From Roseateles koreensis (GTDB taxonomy: Bacteria; Pseudomonadota; Gammaproteobacteria; Burkholderiales; Burkholderiaceae_C), in NCBI RefSeq assembly GCF_028595305.1, contig NZ_JAQQXS010000003.1, positions 248,001 through 312,000 on the forward strand: a DNA stretch of 64,000 nucleotides. Reading direction: 5' to 3'. Under the pieces are notes generated by a model. The model saw only the letters and a list, made by a program, of their open reading frames with translations, ran no database searches and was not told the DNA's origin. Below, one piece after another: positions 56,066 through 64,000 of the stretch (positions are counted from its first letter, which is position 1; the number at the start of each line of letters is the position of its first letter). Made by a program: the position numbers and the translations under genes.

Positions 56066-56260
56066 AAGGGATCTCGGTTGGTCTCTCTAGGCCATGGCGC
56101 TGGACGAGGTGGTCGCAGCATCAAGACCGCCAGTGTGTATTTCGATTGTCTTCCAGCATAGGCTAAACAAGGCTTGCATTGGCCCCTTGTTTCAATCTGC
56201 GCCCTCGGGAACCCCCTGATAGACTGCGGTCGCATAAAGCTTGGACTACCTTGAATTCCA

Positions 56261-56271
56261 CCCCCCCCCCC
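56261..56271 (+). repeat. C11 homopolymer at the start of the diguanylate cyclase gene
   Basis: Eleven consecutive C lie 3 bp before the ATG chosen for the GGDEF gene and inside the frame if the upstream TTG (56251) is used. Length changes by slippage would alter spacing before the ATG or frameshift a TTG-initiated product. Confidence 0.8.
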
Positions 56272-56274
56272 GCA

Positions 56275-56973
56275 ATGCTGGATCCACGTCAACTGAGACT
56301 TGACTTGGCGCTGAAGCTGCTCTCGCAGGCCGGTGCCCGGTTGCCGGACAACGAACCCTACAGCCAGGCCTGGCTGCAGGATGTTGTTGACGCACTGTGC
56401 GACCTCTCCAGCAAAGACGCCCTGACCGGGCTGGTCAATCGACGCAGCTTCGAGATGGCCTTGTCTCGCGAGGTCGACCGGGTGGCGCGCTCCGGCGAGC
56501 CCGCGCTGCTACTGGTCGTCGATATCGACCATTTCAAAGCCGTCAACGACACCTATGGGCACGCGGCAGGCGACTTGGTGATCAAAGCAGTGGCGTCGGC
56601 TTTGAACCAAGGGGTCCGACCCATGGACACGGTTGCCCGGGTGGGCGGCGAAGAATTTGCCATCGTGCTACCCAGTTGCCCCGCCAGCTTTGGCGTCATG
56701 GTGGCCGAACGCATGCGCGAGCGTGTGTCTGAACTTCAAGTCGAAGTGGCTCCTGGTCAGGTGTTGGCCGTAACGATCAGCCTGGGCGGTGCTTTCGCCC
56801 CGCAGTGGGTGCGTTCCTCGTCTTTGCTGTGGATGGAGCGGGCGGATCGCCAGCTCTACCGCGCCAAGGCCGAGGGGAGAAATCGGGCTTGCCTGGAAGT
56901 GCAGGTCGAATCCTTGGTCAGTGCCGAGGAAAAAGGCATGTTGTTTGCAGTAACGCAACAGGAAAGCGAATGA
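56275..56973 (+). CDS. Diguanylate cyclase (GGDEF domain)
   Basis: A 232-residue protein with an ~40-residue N-terminal helical region and one GGDEF domain. The signature is VARVGGEEFAIVLP (GGEEF at residues 124-128). The inhibitory I-site RPMD lies five residues before (115-118), so product inhibition is expected. The domain start has LVVDIDHFKAVNDTYGHAAGD. No sensor domain or membrane segment is present, so the signal must come from a partner. The stop overlaps the ParA start (ATGA). The start is uncertain: ATG 56275 after a C11 run, or TTG 56251. Confidence 0.92.
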   Translation: MLDPRQLRLDLALKLLSQAGARLPDNEPYSQAWLQDVVDALCDLSSKDALTGLVNRRSFEMALSREVDRVARSGEPALLLVVDIDHFKAVNDTYGHAAGDLVIKAVASALNQGVRPMDTVARVGGEEFAIVLPSCPASFGVMVAERMRERVSELQVEVAPGQVLAVTISLGGAFAPQWVRSSSLLWMERADRQLYRAKAEGRNRACLEVQVESLVSAEEKGMLFAVTQQESE

Positions 56974-57815
56974 GTACGAGCACAGATCCTGCTGCATCAT
57001 CCCAGGCGAGCCAGTCCGGCACGAGCCCGACTGCGCGACCGGCTTCGGGCCGGGCGGGCGGCGCCCGAACCCTGGCGGTCACCAGCGGTAAAGGCGGCGT
57101 TGGCAAGACATTTGTGACGGCCAATCTGGCTGCCGCTTTAGCGGCTCGCGGACAAAAAGTGTTGGTGCTTGACGCCGACCTGGGTTTGGCCAATCTGGAT
57201 GTGGTGTTGAATCTGCACCCTAAATTGACCTTGCATGACGTCTTCACGGACAAGGCCACGCTTGAGCAGGCAATTTTGCCGGCACCGGGCGGCTTTCATG
57301 TGCTCTTGGCGGGTTCCGGCATGGTGGAGTATTCGCGGCTGACGCCCGAAGTCCGGGACCGCCTGCTGGAGATTGTCGAGACCGTGCGGCCCCGTTTTGA
57401 CTGGATTTTGCTGGACACGGGCGCCGGCATTTCCGACGTTGTTTTGTTCGCAGTGTCCTTGGCCACCCAAGTTTTGGTGGTGGCCACTCCCGAGCCCACT
57501 TCATTGACCGATGCCTATGCCACCATCAAGGTGCTAGCCACACAGCAAGGTCGCCGCGAGGTCGGCTTGGTGGTCAATCAAGCCAGCAGGGTGGGCGAGG
57601 GCAAGTTGATCTGCGGCCAGTTGCAGCAGGTTTTGCAACGTTTTGTGGGCCCGCAGCCTGGACAAACCTTTCGCCTTGATCTGATGGGCGAGGTGAAGAT
57701 GGACAGCGTGGTGCGTCAGGCCGTGCTCAAGCGTCAACTGGTGCTGGAGAATTTTCCGGGCTCGGATGCGGCCCAATGCATCAAAGCCCTCGCCAACAAA
57801 CTGCTGGAAAAATGA
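56970..57815 (+). CDS. ParA/MinD-family ATPase, FleN-like
   Basis: A 281-residue MinD/FleN/ParA-type ATPase. The deviant Walker A is AVTSGKGGVGKTFVTANLAAALA (residues ~39-47), Walker A' DADLGLANLDVVL, and Walker B DWILLDTGAGISDVVLFA; PEPTSLTDAYATIKVL is the FleN/YlxH-like segment. A Ser/Ala-rich N-terminal ~30 residues are not conserved. FleN-like proteins control flagellar number, but flhF and other flagellar genes are absent here. It is coupled at both ends: ATGA with the GGDEF gene and ATGA with the globin gene. Confidence 0.93.
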   Translation: MSTSTDPAASSQASQSGTSPTARPASGRAGGARTLAVTSGKGGVGKTFVTANLAAALAARGQKVLVLDADLGLANLDVVLNLHPKLTLHDVFTDKATLEQAILPAPGGFHVLLAGSGMVEYSRLTPEVRDRLLEIVETVRPRFDWILLDTGAGISDVVLFAVSLATQVLVVATPEPTSLTDAYATIKVLATQQGRREVGLVVNQASRVGEGKLICGQLQQVLQRFVGPQPGQTFRLDLMGEVKMDSVVRQAVLKRQLVLENFPGSDAAQCIKALANKLLEK

Positions 57816-58237
57816 CCGAGGCGACACACATCACTCCTGCGACACCCGCAACATCCGAGCGCCCCGCAACGGCCTTTGATTGGGTGGGCGGTGAGGATGC
57901 CGTTCGCCGTTTGGTGGATCGTTTCTACGATTTGATGGACCTGGAGCCCGCATTTGCCGTACTGCGCAGCCTGCATCCCAGTACGTTGGAAGGCTCGCGC
58001 GACAAACTGCATTGGTTTCTCTGCGGCTGGCTGGGCGGCCCCGACCATTTTGTCGAACGATTTGGACACCCGCGTTTGCGCGCCCGGCATTTGCCGTTTC
58101 GCATCGGCATCAAGGAGCGCGATCAGTGGCTGGCCTGCATGCATCAGGCCATGACGGAGTGCGCGCTGGATCCCTCGCTTCAACAGCGGCTTAACGAGTC
58201 ATTCGCCGGCACTGCGGATTGGATGCGCAACGTTTGA
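57812..58237 (+). CDS. Group II truncated haemoglobin
   Basis: A 141-residue truncated globin of the TrHbO class. FYDLMDLEPAFAVLRSLHP is helix B/C, GWLGGPDHFVERFGHPRLRARHLPFRIGIKERDQWLACMHQAM covers helices E-G, with proximal His in RARHLPF and the distal-side tryptophan in RDQWLACM. Such globins bind O2, CO or NO and are linked to oxygen delivery or NO and peroxide handling. It follows the ParA gene with a 4-bp overlap, so it is made in the same transcript as a diguanylate cyclase. Confidence 0.9.
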   Translation: MTEATHITPATPATSERPATAFDWVGGEDAVRRLVDRFYDLMDLEPAFAVLRSLHPSTLEGSRDKLHWFLCGWLGGPDHFVERFGHPRLRARHLPFRIGIKERDQWLACMHQAMTECALDPSLQQRLNESFAGTADWMRNV

Positions 58238-58277
58238 GCGGCCTGGCGATCTGACTGGACCAGCCGATCTGGCCGGG

Positions 58278-58994
58278 CTAGCGGTCTTTCTGTGCTTGCT
58301 GCAGCAAGACCATCAGCGCACCGCAGCCGCCGTCACTGGCGCGGGCCTGCACGAAAGCCAAAACCTCCTGTTTTTGCACCAACCAGCGGCGTACTTTGGT
58401 TTTCAGCACCGGCTCCCGTCCGGGTGAGCCATTGCCTTTGCCGTGCACGACACGCACACAGCGCAAGCCACGGCGAGCACTGTCCTGTACAAAATTGCCC
58501 AAGGCCTCTCGGGCTTGGTCGCGGCGCAAGCCGTGCAAGTCCAATTGCGCCTGCAGCGCCCAGTGGCCGCGTCTGAGTTTGCGCACGGCCTCCTCCGGAA
58601 TTTCAGGTCGGCGGAAGGACAGGGTGTCGTCGGTCTCCAGCAAGGACTCGACATCAAAATCATCCGACAGGGCTTGCAACAGCACCTGCCGTTCATCGGC
58701 TTCGCGCTGCAAAGGCTGCGCGACGGGTTTGGGCAAGGCATGGACGGCGCGATGCGTTGGGTTCAAGGGCATCACCGCGCCCACGCTCAGCTCAAAAATG
58801 CAGCGTTCTTGCTCGGCAAGGCGGGCGGCGGCGGCGGCGCGCTCGCGGCGTTCTTCCTCCAACCGCCTGTTGAGTGCCAGCTCGCGCTGCAGTTGCTTGA
58901 GGTCTTGCAGGCTGTTCAACCGCTTGGGCGCGGGGGGGCGCGCGGGTGTTGATGGCGCGGTTGTGGATACCGAGCCGGCCGCTTGGGGTTTCAT
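58278..58994 (-). CDS. Smr-domain protein
   Basis: A 238-residue protein. The C-terminal Smr domain has [22 protein letters not shown] and [14 protein letters not shown], the LDxHG and HGxG motifs of the MutS2-like Smr nuclease or nickase family. The N-terminal ~60 residues are an Ala/Arg/Glu-rich helix probably forming a coiled coil. It overlaps radC by 4 bp (ATGA) and is downstream of it, so the two are co-transcribed. Confidence 0.92.
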   Translation of the reverse strand: MKPQAAGSVSTTAPSTPARPPAPKRLNSLQDLKQLQRELALNRRLEEERRERAAAAARLAEQERCIFELSVGAVMPLNPTHRAVHALPKPVAQPLQREADERQVLLQALSDDFDVESLLETDDTLSFRRPEIPEEAVRKLRRGHWALQAQLDLHGLRRDQAREALGNFVQDSARRGLRCVRVVHGKGNGSPGREPVLKTKVRRWLVQKQEVLAFVQARASDGGCGALMVLLQQAQKDR

Positions 58995-59710
58995 ATCAAC
59001 CCCCGTTCGGCCATTGAAATGACGGTGTCGCCGCCCACCACCAGATGGTCCAGCACGCGCATGTCGACCAGCGCGAGCGCATTCTTCAGCGCTTGGGTCA
59101 GCAACGCATCCGACTGTGAGGGCTCGGCCATTCCTGAGGGGTGATTGTGGGCCAGGATCACGGCCGCTGCGCCCAGCTCCAACCCGCGTTTAGCCACTTC
59201 GCGGGGGTAGACCGACGTTTGGGTCAACGTGCCGCGAAACATCTCCTCCATGGCGATCAGGCGGTGCCCAGCGTCCAGAAACAGCACGGCAAACACCTCG
59301 TGCGCCCGGCTGGCAAGGTGCAACTGCAGGAAATGCTTGACGGCTTGCGGGTCGGTGAAGACCTCGCGCTCTTGCAGGCGTTGCGCCATGGCACGACGGG
59401 CCAACTCCAGCACAGCGACAATCTCGGCGCGCTTGGCCGGGCCCAGGCCTTTGACGCGCCTGAGGTCATCGGCGGTAGCATGCAGCAGTCCGGCTATTCC
59501 TCCAAAACCGCCCAAGAGATTGTCCGGCTGAGGTGAGGCACTATCATTTTTGAGTTGAAGTAATTCCTCCGCCATTTGCAGCACCCCCTTGCCTTGAATG
59601 CCTGTACGCAGCAATATCGCGAGCAATTCGATATCACTGAGTGCACCGGGGCCGCGGGAGAGCAGCTTCTCACGCGGGCGTGCCTCGGCGGGGATGTCTT
59701 TGATGGGCAT
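58991..59710 (-). CDS. radC: RadC family JAB-domain protein, intact copy
   Basis: A 239-residue RadC. The N-terminal helical region ends in the helix-hairpin-helix [15 protein letters not shown], and the JAMM metal motif is [18 protein letters not shown]. The family's biochemical role is unsettled; the historical link to DNA repair was not confirmed for E. coli RadC. It is complete and uninterrupted, unlike the decayed relative at 62766. Confidence 0.94.
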   Translation of the reverse strand: MPIKDIPAEARPREKLLSRGPGALSDIELLAILLRTGIQGKGVLQMAEELLQLKNDSASPQPDNLLGGFGGIAGLLHATADDLRRVKGLGPAKRAEIVAVLELARRAMAQRLQEREVFTDPQAVKHFLQLHLASRAHEVFAVLFLDAGHRLIAMEEMFRGTLTQTSVYPREVAKRGLELGAAAVILAHNHPSGMAEPSQSDALLTQALKNALALVDMRVLDHLVVGGDTVISMAERGLI

Positions 59711-60447
59711 GGGAATGAGGTTGGGCAGATTCAGGTTTTTTGGCTTCGGAATTGAAGTCAGTTTATCGGGACACGGATGAGTTCAACAATTCCCCCGGGA
59801 CTCTTGCTCATTGACGCCAGAATTTGGCAAAACTCAGCATCTACCCGTGGATTCAAAGCGCGGCTCGCGTTGGCAATCCACATTGGCTCCAATGCCGCGT
59901 TTATTGCCGTCCAGATCGTCGGTCTGAATTTTTGGAGCCGAACCAAAGCGGAAAACGCGACTGATCAACTGGCTGCGTGACGGCGACCATTCGAGTACGC
60001 TCAACTCCATGCAATGAAACGCCGACTTGTGAGTCGGGTATGCCGCGGCGGACCAAGCCGCTCGCGAACGGCAGTTTTGCTGCGACCCAAATTGTTGTCG
60101 AACATGGCAGGGGAAACGTCGCAATGGTATGCCCAACAGCGTCGATATTCGAATTTGAAAGGTTCTGCAAAACAAACGGGCGACACAGTAGGTGAAGCGC
60201 GTCCCAGTTCCGCGACTTTGGTTACAGTCGCCCAATGGCAACCAATGTCAGTAATACCAAGCCGTCGCAGTCTTGGAATCCCTCCAGTCTCATGGCGGTT
60301 ATGCAACCCACGTGGCCAGGAAGCGTGTCGGATGGCACGGCGCGCTTGGCGCATCGATTGCTGTGGCACATACTGGGGCATTGCCGCATATCGTCTGGGT
60401 GCGCTTCTGTCACGAGACAACCGAAACACCTAGAGCGAGAAAACGAC
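59711..60447. other. 737-bp region without a recognisable gene
   Basis: Between radC and the serine hydrolase gene. Short frames occur on both strands (for example 59777-59980 plus and 59834-60241 minus), but none has family features, a ribosome binding site or codon use like the neighbours. The sequence is lower in GC than radC. It could be degraded coding sequence from the inserted segment. Confidence 0.55.
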
Positions 60448-61746
60448 ATGTTCAAACTGCATCAGTTGGCGTTGATACCTATCCTGCTCGGCGGCACTGC
60501 ACTGCATGCAGCTGATTTGGCCAAGGCCCCACCGGCTATCACCGACGTCCCCAGCCAAGTGGGGGTCATGGTCGGCGCACCGCCCACTGCGGAAAATCAG
60601 GTTACTTTGCGAAACAGTATCAGCCCGCGCTTTATCCGCTGGACGCTGATGCACATGTCTACCCTGGCCAACACAACACGCATTTCGCGTGGGACGGATA
60701 TGCCAATGCCTTTGCCGCAAGGTAAGCCGCTCGACGTCGATGCACTGAGCGTGGAATGGCAAGGCAAGCAAATTTCCGTAGCAGAGGCCTATCGCATTCT
60801 GGGAGCCGATTCCTTAATGGTCTTGCACCGCGGACGGGTGGTCTACGAGCGCTATATCGGCGACATGACTCCGGACACATTGCATGCCACCAATTCCTGC
60901 ACCAAGAGCCTGATCGGTACGTTGGTGGTCATCCTGGCCCACGAAGGCAAGTTGGATCTGGCTGCACCGGCATCACGCTATCTGCCCGAGATCGCATCAT
61001 CAGCAGTCGGCTCCGCGACGCTCCAAGAGTTGTTGGACATGCGGGCAAATTTCAAACTCGGTGACGATGTCCATGTGGGCGGAAGCATTCAGGTTGCCGC
61101 ACAGCAGGCCTATGGCATGTTTCCGCGTCCGAAAGACTACGCAGGGCCCGACGGGGCCATGGAAATGGTACTGGCGTCCCGACCCACAACCGCGCATGGA
61201 ACTGGGCCATTTCGCTATGACAACGTCAGCACGGAAACGCTCGGATGGATTCTGCACCGCGTCAGCGGTAAATCGGTCCCTGATTTGATCAGCGAACGAT
61301 TCTGGCAGCCCATCGGCGCCGAACAAGATGGTGACTTTCTGCTCGATACCCGTAAGACACCCATTGCAGCCTTTGGCTTGCAAGCCAACATGCGCGACAT
61401 GGTGCGCTTTGCCGAAATGATTCGCAACGATGGCCGGGTGGGAAATAAACAAGTTGTGCCTGCGGCCGTGATTGGCGCGATTCGGCGCGGAGGTGACAGG
61501 GCGGCGTTTGCAGCCAGTGCGGATGGCCCGATCCTTCCGAATGGCTCGTATCACGACCAGTGGTGGTTAACCCACGACGAATTTGAATCTTTCCAATGCC
61601 AGGGCCAGTTTGCCCAACGCTTTTGGATAGCACCCAAGGCGGAGACCGTGATTGGGTTGTATTCGACGGACCCGGATACGACCCGGACCCGAGAACCTCT
61701 TCGCAGTGCCGTATTTAAGACGATCGCACGTGCCTTGAATCGCTGA
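60448..61746 (+). CDS. Serine hydrolase, class C beta-lactamase/6-aminohexanoate-dimer hydrolase (NylB)-like
   Basis: A 432-residue protein with an N-terminal signal-like stretch (MFKLHQLALIPILLGGTALHAAD), so probably periplasmic. The catalytic SxxK is S150-CTK153 (HATNSCTKSLIGT), and the YxN motif is Y257-D-N259 (FRYDNVSTETLG). The later YHDQWW segment resembles NylB and its EstB-like relatives. Substrates of this group range from amide oligomers to esters and cannot be predicted. It is 10 bp upstream of the alpha/beta hydrolase gene. Confidence 0.87.
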   Translation: MFKLHQLALIPILLGGTALHAADLAKAPPAITDVPSQVGVMVGAPPTAENQVTLRNSISPRFIRWTLMHMSTLANTTRISRGTDMPMPLPQGKPLDVDALSVEWQGKQISVAEAYRILGADSLMVLHRGRVVYERYIGDMTPDTLHATNSCTKSLIGTLVVILAHEGKLDLAAPASRYLPEIASSAVGSATLQELLDMRANFKLGDDVHVGGSIQVAAQQAYGMFPRPKDYAGPDGAMEMVLASRPTTAHGTGPFRYDNVSTETLGWILHRVSGKSVPDLISERFWQPIGAEQDGDFLLDTRKTPIAAFGLQANMRDMVRFAEMIRNDGRVGNKQVVPAAVIGAIRRGGDRAAFAASADGPILPNGSYHDQWWLTHDEFESFQCQGQFAQRFWIAPKAETVIGLYSTDPDTTRTREPLRSAVFKTIARALNR

Positions 61747-61756
61747 AGGAATTGCC

Positions 61757-62701
61757 ATGACAAAAACAACTTCGGCTCCAAGTCACTACGTGCGTAATTC
61801 GCTCTACGGGGTTTTGTGCATCCTGGTGCTTGGCGTTGCATGGATTTTGACCCATGCACTTGCCGATGACGCCCGCCCAGCGCTTGGAACCGTCCACACC
61901 GCGGCCGGTACGCCGACAGTCACCTATTACCTGCTGGAACCTAAGTCCAACGCGGAAAAAACTGAAACGGTGGTTTTGCTGGCCAGTTTGGGGCGACCCG
62001 TCAGTGACTTCAATGAACTTGCAACCAGTTTGGTGGACGCTGGTTACCGCACCATCGCGGTGGAGTCGCGCGGCATCATGACCTGGTCGGGTGGCGGATT
62101 GTCACGCTACGAATTGGGAGGCCTGGCTGGTGACATTCGCCTCGCCGTTTCGGATGCTGGCGTGGCTCCCAATGAACGTATCCACCTGATTGGCCACGCT
62201 TTTGGGAATCGCGTGGTGCGGACATTTGCAACACTCTACCCCAAGCAAACAGCAGGTTTGGTACTGGTGGCCGCCGGTGACAAAACCGACACTATGCCAG
62301 CGGACGTGGCGCGCTCACTGCGTCTGTCCACATTGGGATTTGTTCCCTGGTCCGTGCGTGGAGCGTCCGTATCCAAAGTTTTCTTCGCCGCTGGTGCTGA
62401 AGCCCCAGAATACTGGAAACGTGGCTGGAGTAGCTGGGGCGCGATTGGCCAGGTCAGGGCTGCGAAGTCTGATAGCAACGGTAACTTCAACGCAGGTGGT
62501 AGCGGCCCGATGTTGGTTCTACAGGCGCAGGACGATCTCATTGCCCCACCGAAAGACGCAGGGGAATTACTCAAGGCGAATTACGGCGCAAGAGTGACAC
62601 TGGTGCCCGTATCCCATGCGGGACATGCATTGCTTCCTGAACAGCCGGGCGTCATCTCAAGTGCGGTAGTTGCGTTTCTGCGTGAGCACCCGGCCAGGTA
62701 A
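61757..62701 (+). CDS. Alpha/beta-hydrolase-fold protein, nucleophile Ser replaced by Ala
   Basis: A 314-residue protein with a single N-terminal membrane anchor (SLYGVLCILVLGVAWILTHALAD), so probably periplasmic. The fold has the DIRLAV..., RIHLIGHAFGNRVVR nucleophile elbow, LVLQAQDDLIAPP (Asp) and VPVSHAGHALLP (His). In the elbow the canonical GxSxG is GHAFG, with Ala148 (codon GCT, 62198-62200) in place of the catalytic Ser. It could be a non-hydrolytic binding protein, or use a different residue. Co-transcribed with the serine hydrolase. Confidence 0.85.
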   Translation: MTKTTSAPSHYVRNSLYGVLCILVLGVAWILTHALADDARPALGTVHTAAGTPTVTYYLLEPKSNAEKTETVVLLASLGRPVSDFNELATSLVDAGYRTIAVESRGIMTWSGGGLSRYELGGLAGDIRLAVSDAGVAPNERIHLIGHAFGNRVVRTFATLYPKQTAGLVLVAAGDKTDTMPADVARSLRLSTLGFVPWSVRGASVSKVFFAAGAEAPEYWKRGWSSWGAIGQVRAAKSDSNGNFNAGGSGPMLVLQAQDDLIAPPKDAGELLKANYGARVTLVPVSHAGHALLPEQPGVISSAVVAFLREHPAR

Positions 62702-62765
62702 GGACCTGATGAGTGGCGTCTATTTGGCGGCGAATTGGGGCGTCGCCACACCCGCTGTCAGCCCG

Positions 62766-63209
62766 CAAGAGACATACCGCAAAACATCTCCACCATGGCG
62801 ATCGGGCGGTGCCCAGCGTCCAGAAATATGACGCCAAATACTTCATGCGACAGCCCGCCAACTTGAGCCGCAAATACTGCTTGACCGTATCCGGCGCATC
62901 AAACACCGGCCGTTCCGCCAGTTGCTGGAGCAAAGAGCGGCGCGCAATTACAAGCACCGCTGCAATCTCGGCCCGCTTGGCCGGGCCCAGGCCTTTAACC
63001 TGCGCCAGATCGCTGATCTTGGCGTGCAGCAGCCCCGCCCAACCGCCCAACCTGTCCAGCAAAGCCTGCGCGAGTTGCCGCACGGGTTACCCAGCAGTCC
63101 CGGTGCGCAGCAGCAGGGCCAGCAACTCGGCATCAGCCAGGGCTTGGGGGCCGCGGGCCAGCAGTTTTTCGCGGGGGCGTGCGTCTGGAGGAAGGTCGCT
63201 GCGAGACAT
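62766..63209 (-). pseudogene. Decayed radC-like gene
   Basis: A start at ATG 63209 gives [20 protein letters not shown], closely resembling RadC ([20 protein letters not shown] in the intact gene). The frame is cut by a TAA about 40 codons in (63088 region), then continues [40 protein letters not shown] +1 frameshift near 62850 is needed to read SHEVFGVIFLDAGHR, and the homology stops near MFCGMSLAG with no JAMM metal motif. So there are a nonsense codon, a frameshift and a 3' truncation. It is clearly diverged from the intact radC at 58991, so it is not a recent copy. Confidence 0.85.
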
Positions 63210-63279
63210 ATGGCCGCATGGCGCAGGGAATTGACGAAGCAGGCCCTAAAATCTGAGCAGTCTAGCCAATATTGCTCCC

Positions 63280-63726
63280 ATGAATCCCACAATCCAAGCC
63301 GGCTCTTTTTTGACCTTGCATTACCGTCTGGCCGGTCCTGATGGCGCCGATGTCATCAACACCTTTGCCGATAAGCCCGCCACCTTGACTTTAGGTACGG
63401 GCGAGTTGTCACCCGCCATCGAGGCGCGCTTGGTGGGCCTGGCGGAAGGTAGCCGTACGCAGTTCGAGTTAGCCCGTGGCGAAGCCTTCGGTGATCGCAA
63501 CCCCGCCATGTTGCAATGGGTCAAAATCAGCCTGATGCGTGAGCTTGGCGACCCGGACGAGCAATACAAGGTCGGCGACGTCGTGCAATTCCCCACGCCA
63601 GACGGGCAGAGCAGCTATGCCGGCGTGCTGCGTGAAGTGGCGCCTGACGCCCTGTTGTTCGACTTCAACCACCCCTTGGCTGGGCAGCCGGTGAGTTTTG
63701 AAGTGCAAGTGATTGGGGTGTTGTGA
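63280..63726 (+). CDS. fkpB: FKBP-type peptidyl-prolyl isomerase, SlpA/FkpB-like
   Basis: A 148-residue cytoplasmic isomerase of the SlyD/SlpA class. [23 protein letters not shown] begins the FKBP domain, [42 protein letters not shown] joins to the insert-in-flap region, and [23 protein letters not shown] ends it. It is immediately upstream of ispH, the standard fkpB-ispH pair. Confidence 0.95.
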   Translation: MNPTIQAGSFLTLHYRLAGPDGADVINTFADKPATLTLGTGELSPAIEARLVGLAEGSRTQFELARGEAFGDRNPAMLQWVKISLMRELGDPDEQYKVGDVVQFPTPDGQSSYAGVLREVAPDALLFDFNHPLAGQPVSFEVQVIGVL

Positions 63727-63727
63727 C

Positions 63728-64000
63728 ATGACTGACGCTGCAGCCCTGCAGGCGAGCGAAGCGCCGCTCAACGCGCCCGAAGTGATCTTGGCCGAACCCC
63801 GCGGTTTTTGCGCCGGGGTGGACCGCGCTATCGAAATTGTTGAGCGCGCTTTGCTGAAATTCGGGGCCCCCATCTATGTGCGCCACGAGATCGTCCACAA
63901 CACCTATGTGGTGAATGATTTGAAGGCCCGCGGCGCCATCTTCATTGAAGACTTGGCGGAAGTACCCCCCGGTGCCACCTTGGTATTCAGCGCCCACGGC
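63728..64000 (+). CDS. ispH: 4-hydroxy-3-methylbut-2-enyl diphosphate reductase, N-terminal part
   Basis: The first 91 codons of IspH, cut by the window end. The first iron-sulfur cysteine is in [48 protein letters not shown] and FSAHG follow. It makes IPP and DMAPP in the last step of the MEP pathway. It overlaps fkpB closely, with 1 bp between stop and start. Confidence 0.96.
   Translation, partial: MTDAAALQASEAPLNAPEVILAEPRGFCAGVDRAIEIVERALLKFGAPIYVRHEIVHNTYVVNDLKARGAIFIEDLAEVPPGATLVFSAHG

Noticed and set aside
59777-60241. Short overlapping frames on both strands between radC and the serine hydrolase
   Set aside because: No domain, signal peptide or ribosome binding site could be seen; composition unlike neighbouring genes.

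Overview
The window is GC-rich, gene-dense chromosomal DNA of a betaproteobacterium, most likely Burkholderiales/Comamonadaceae (Rhodoferax/Polaromonas-like). This is inferred from the nrdR-glyA, nusB-ribH-ribBA-ribD, aat-bpt and yicC-kinase-phosphatase-rph-rdgB-hemW neighbourhoods, the 1614-residue NAD-dependent glutamate dehydrogenase and the minor pilin set. I see no prophage, integrase, transposase or CRISPR array; most of the window is housekeeping DNA with a few accessory inserts.

Layout. 1-1970: the end of a BufC/DoxX (bufferin-type copper stress) operon, then an EamA transporter with a histidine-rich tail. 1990-9081, minus strand: tolA-tolR-tolQ-ybgC-aminotransferase, nusB, ribH, ribBA, ribD. 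9091-16075, minus strand: rdgC, a type IV minor pilin cluster (pilV, pilX, pilW, two fimT-like genes, pilE; no pilY1), nrdR. 16111-24592: glyA, a lytic transglycosylase, ubiD, an orphan glycosyltransferase, the N-degron transferases bpt and aat, an ArsC/Spx-like protein and a detached ribE. 24620-38850: a DUF3422 protein, an alpha-ketoglutarate permease-like MFS carrier, NAD-glutamate dehydrogenase, a YebC protein, an acyltransferase, ilvD with a divergent LysR gene, lgt and dnaQ.

38990-45840 is the most accessory-looking stretch. Two unlike tRNA-Val(CAC) genes flank a tRNA-Ser-like half molecule. A terminator follows, then a near-perfect copy of the 25-nt operator known for Gram-positive XylR (ROK family), just ahead of a coupled GH43-GH39 xylosidase operon with Tat-like signals. 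Three orphan family-3 solute-binding proteins on the opposite strand follow, with no permease genes. 45836-51271 returns to a conserved core block that includes a translationally coupled Ser/Thr kinase and PP2C phosphatase.

51314-58237 is a signalling block: an EAL-CBS-GGDEF protein, cheB-cheD-cheR without the rest of a che operon, and a divergent, start/stop-coupled trio of diguanylate cyclase, ParA/MinD-like ATPase and group II truncated haemoglobin. 58278-64000 holds smr and radC, then a probable insert (NylB-like serine hydrolase plus an alpha/beta hydrolase whose nucleophile serine is alanine), a decayed second radC copy, fkpB and the start of ispH.

The strongest leads are the XylR-type operator on the xylosidase operon; an EF-hand-like calcium loop in an enlarged PilV in a cluster lacking pilY1; the DGC-ParA-globin operon; the degenerate second half of RibBA together with the displaced ribE; and the serine-less alpha/beta hydrolase next to the radC pseudogene.
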